Assembly: GCF_027942865.1 (NCBI RefSeq)
Contig: NC_134515.1
Location: 26,248,227-26,312,226, forward strand
DNA: 64,000 bases
Origin: Odontesthes bonariensis
Lineage: Eukaryota; Chordata; Actinopteri; Atheriniformes; Atherinopsidae
Reading direction: 5' to 3'
This document shows positions 62,600 through 64,000 of the stretch, in pieces. The position numbers were made by a program, and so were the translations under genes. The notes under the pieces were generated by a model, which had not been told where the DNA came from, searched no databases, and saw only the letters and a program-made list of their open reading frames with translations. Numbering within the stretch: the first letter of the stretch is position 1; the number at the start of each line of letters is the position of its first letter.

Positions 62600-64000
62600 T
62601 TTAAAAGTACATAAAATGGCATGTTTATTTAGTTTCAGTCATATTTCACGTAGCATTGTAAATCTGTTTTCGAATAGAAAGCATTTCTGTACAGCATCAG
62701 GCAGAAAATGTCTCGGCTTTCAGCACATTTTCCTTCTCTTTTTGATAAATCGATGGGAAGAGGCGTGTCGGGTCACGCTAGCACGCTGTGGTAAGTCCGG
62801 TGGATACATGGTTATATTTAGTGCAGTTATTGCATCATAAAGCAACCATCCCAAAAATAAACACAACAGTAGTGCAAATTTCTTTTTTTTTCTACTCACA
62901 CAGAAAGAGGAAGTCCGGATGGTCTAAGGCGTTTATAGTTTTTCAGTGTCAGGCTTCATATTGCATACAGAATAAGAGGAAATTAAATTGGAACCCTTGT
63001 AAAAATTGTGCTTCGTAAATTGGTTGCTGAATTGGTCCACTTTGAAAAAAAAACTGCCAAAATATCCGTGAAAATAGCTAGTTGGTGAAACTTAAGACAT
63101 GCAGGGGCTTCGACAATTCGCTCACTTTTTTTTATTATTATTATTATCGCTAATTGACAAATAAATAAATATCAGCCTTAATATGGGACTTTTTAAAAAG
63201 AAAATGTGCAGCGAGTGGCTCCTGAAAGTGTGTCAACGAACAATATTGTGGAAGATTGTCCTCAGAAACTGTCTCTACAAGACGAAGAGGAGGTGGAACC
63301 GGCGCGTCACTAAAATACTTAACTGTTAAAAAGAAACGATCAGTTTTCATGCAACACTTGCATAGATTTTTTTTCTTTTCTTTTTCTTCTTTTTTTTAAA
63401 CCATGCTGATTTTTTTTTTTTAACTCTTGAAAATATACAGAACACTACAGATTAATACTCATGAGACATGGAAGCGGTAAACCAGTGAAGACCGAGCCTG
63501 CGCGCGAAAAAGAGACGCGTCGCTGCTCTACGTCGGCTCGCGGGCTTGGAGAGTGGCGGGGGAACGTCACGGGTGCTACGAGTCCTTCGGGAGCCCCAAA
63601 CTTGTCAGCGGCGTGGAGTTGAGCGCGACGAGCGCGTGAGACCGAACACCTGAGGATCCCCCTTTGTGGAAAAAAAAAACAACAAAAAAAAACAGCTGCA
63701 AAAACTGCAGCACGTCGCGTTCAAACCCGCAGAGGGTGAGATCGTGCGTGGGGGTCGTGGATGCTACAATCAGTAACGTGCTACAATCGAATCACGGGGG
63801 GGTGATGATGATGGGTTTGGGGTTGGAGACACCGGGTGGTGCTTGAGGTGCAAAAGGCATGCGAGCTTACATTCTGTGAAGACTTGATTGGAAGAGGAGC
63901 TGCAGCTCGATACATGTGCTAGATATATGTGAATGACTTCGTGTAAACAAGCGATTTGGTAAATAATTCGTCCCTTGAAACCTTCAAAAACAACTTTTCT
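62600..64000 (-). other. Probable 3' UTR of a convergent minus-strand gene (cacnb3 expected)
   Basis: A minus-strand AATAAA at 62624-62629 faces the ddx23 poly(A) signal about 300 bp away, a tail-to-tail arrangement. In mammals CACNB3 lies tail-to-tail with DDX23, so its 3' UTR is the natural candidate. No calcium-channel beta-subunit coding sequence is visible up to the window edge, so the identity rests on synteny only. Confidence 0.4.

Noticed and set aside
62788-63846. Plus- and minus-strand ORFs at the right edge as coding exons of cacnb3
   Set aside because: None resembles a calcium-channel beta subunit; only a 3' UTR can be argued from synteny and the poly(A) signal.

Overview
This is a vertebrate nuclear window, almost certainly from a teleost fish. 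The genes have many short exons with GT-AG introns, the intergenic space is AT-rich, and the repeats are typical of fish: Rex1-, Rex3- and L2-like LINEs, hAT, Tc1, PIF/Harbinger and EnSpm/CACTA DNA transposons, and tRNA-derived SINEs. No bacterial-type features, CRISPR arrays or operons are present.

Layout. (1) 1-2.7 kb: the 5' end of naca (minus strand), with a non-coding first exon and the first coding exon; the rest lies off the left edge. (2) 2.8-4.9 kb: a decayed Tc1-like transposon, a fold-back MITE and a SINE fragment. (3) 5.8-12.9 kb: prim1 (DNA primase small subunit, minus strand). Thirteen coding exons could be joined by eye into a 426-aa frame. One intron has AT-AC, U12-type signals and another hosts a 1.8 kb hAT element. 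Its promoter carries E2F-, CRE- and ZNF143-like sites. (4) 14.2-31.7 kb: a mobile-element cluster. A broken multi-exon gene of a teleost repeat family (minus strand) has been split by a solo LTR that itself received a Rex3-like LINE, and by an 8.35 kb EnSpm/CACTA-like element. That element has terminal inverted repeats and two apparently intact genes: a 897-aa zinc-finger transposase and a four-exon, 532-aa PB1-like partner. A second solo LTR, with a nested PIF/Harbinger element, closes the cluster. (5) 34.5-35.8 kb: a SINE and an L2-type LINE 3' end. (6) 38.0-42.7 kb: rnd1 (plus strand, five exons, 232 aa) with a TATA/CCAAT promoter. (7) 43-55 kb: intergenic, with a Rex1-like LINE fragment and a hAT-like MITE. 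(8) 55.5-62.3 kb: ddx23 (plus strand, sixteen coding exons, 799 aa). (9) 62.6-64 kb: probably the 3' UTR of a convergent minus-strand gene; cacnb3 is expected from mammalian synteny.

The host genes are independent housekeeping or signalling genes: NACA acts in nascent-chain handling, PRIM1 in replication priming, RND1 in Rho signalling, and DDX23 in spliceosome activation. The naca-prim1 pair and the rnd1-ddx23 pair each match a neighbour pair on human 12q13, but here they sit side by side, separated by the transposon cluster. The most interesting material is the apparently complete two-gene EnSpm-like element and the readable order of nested insertions around it.
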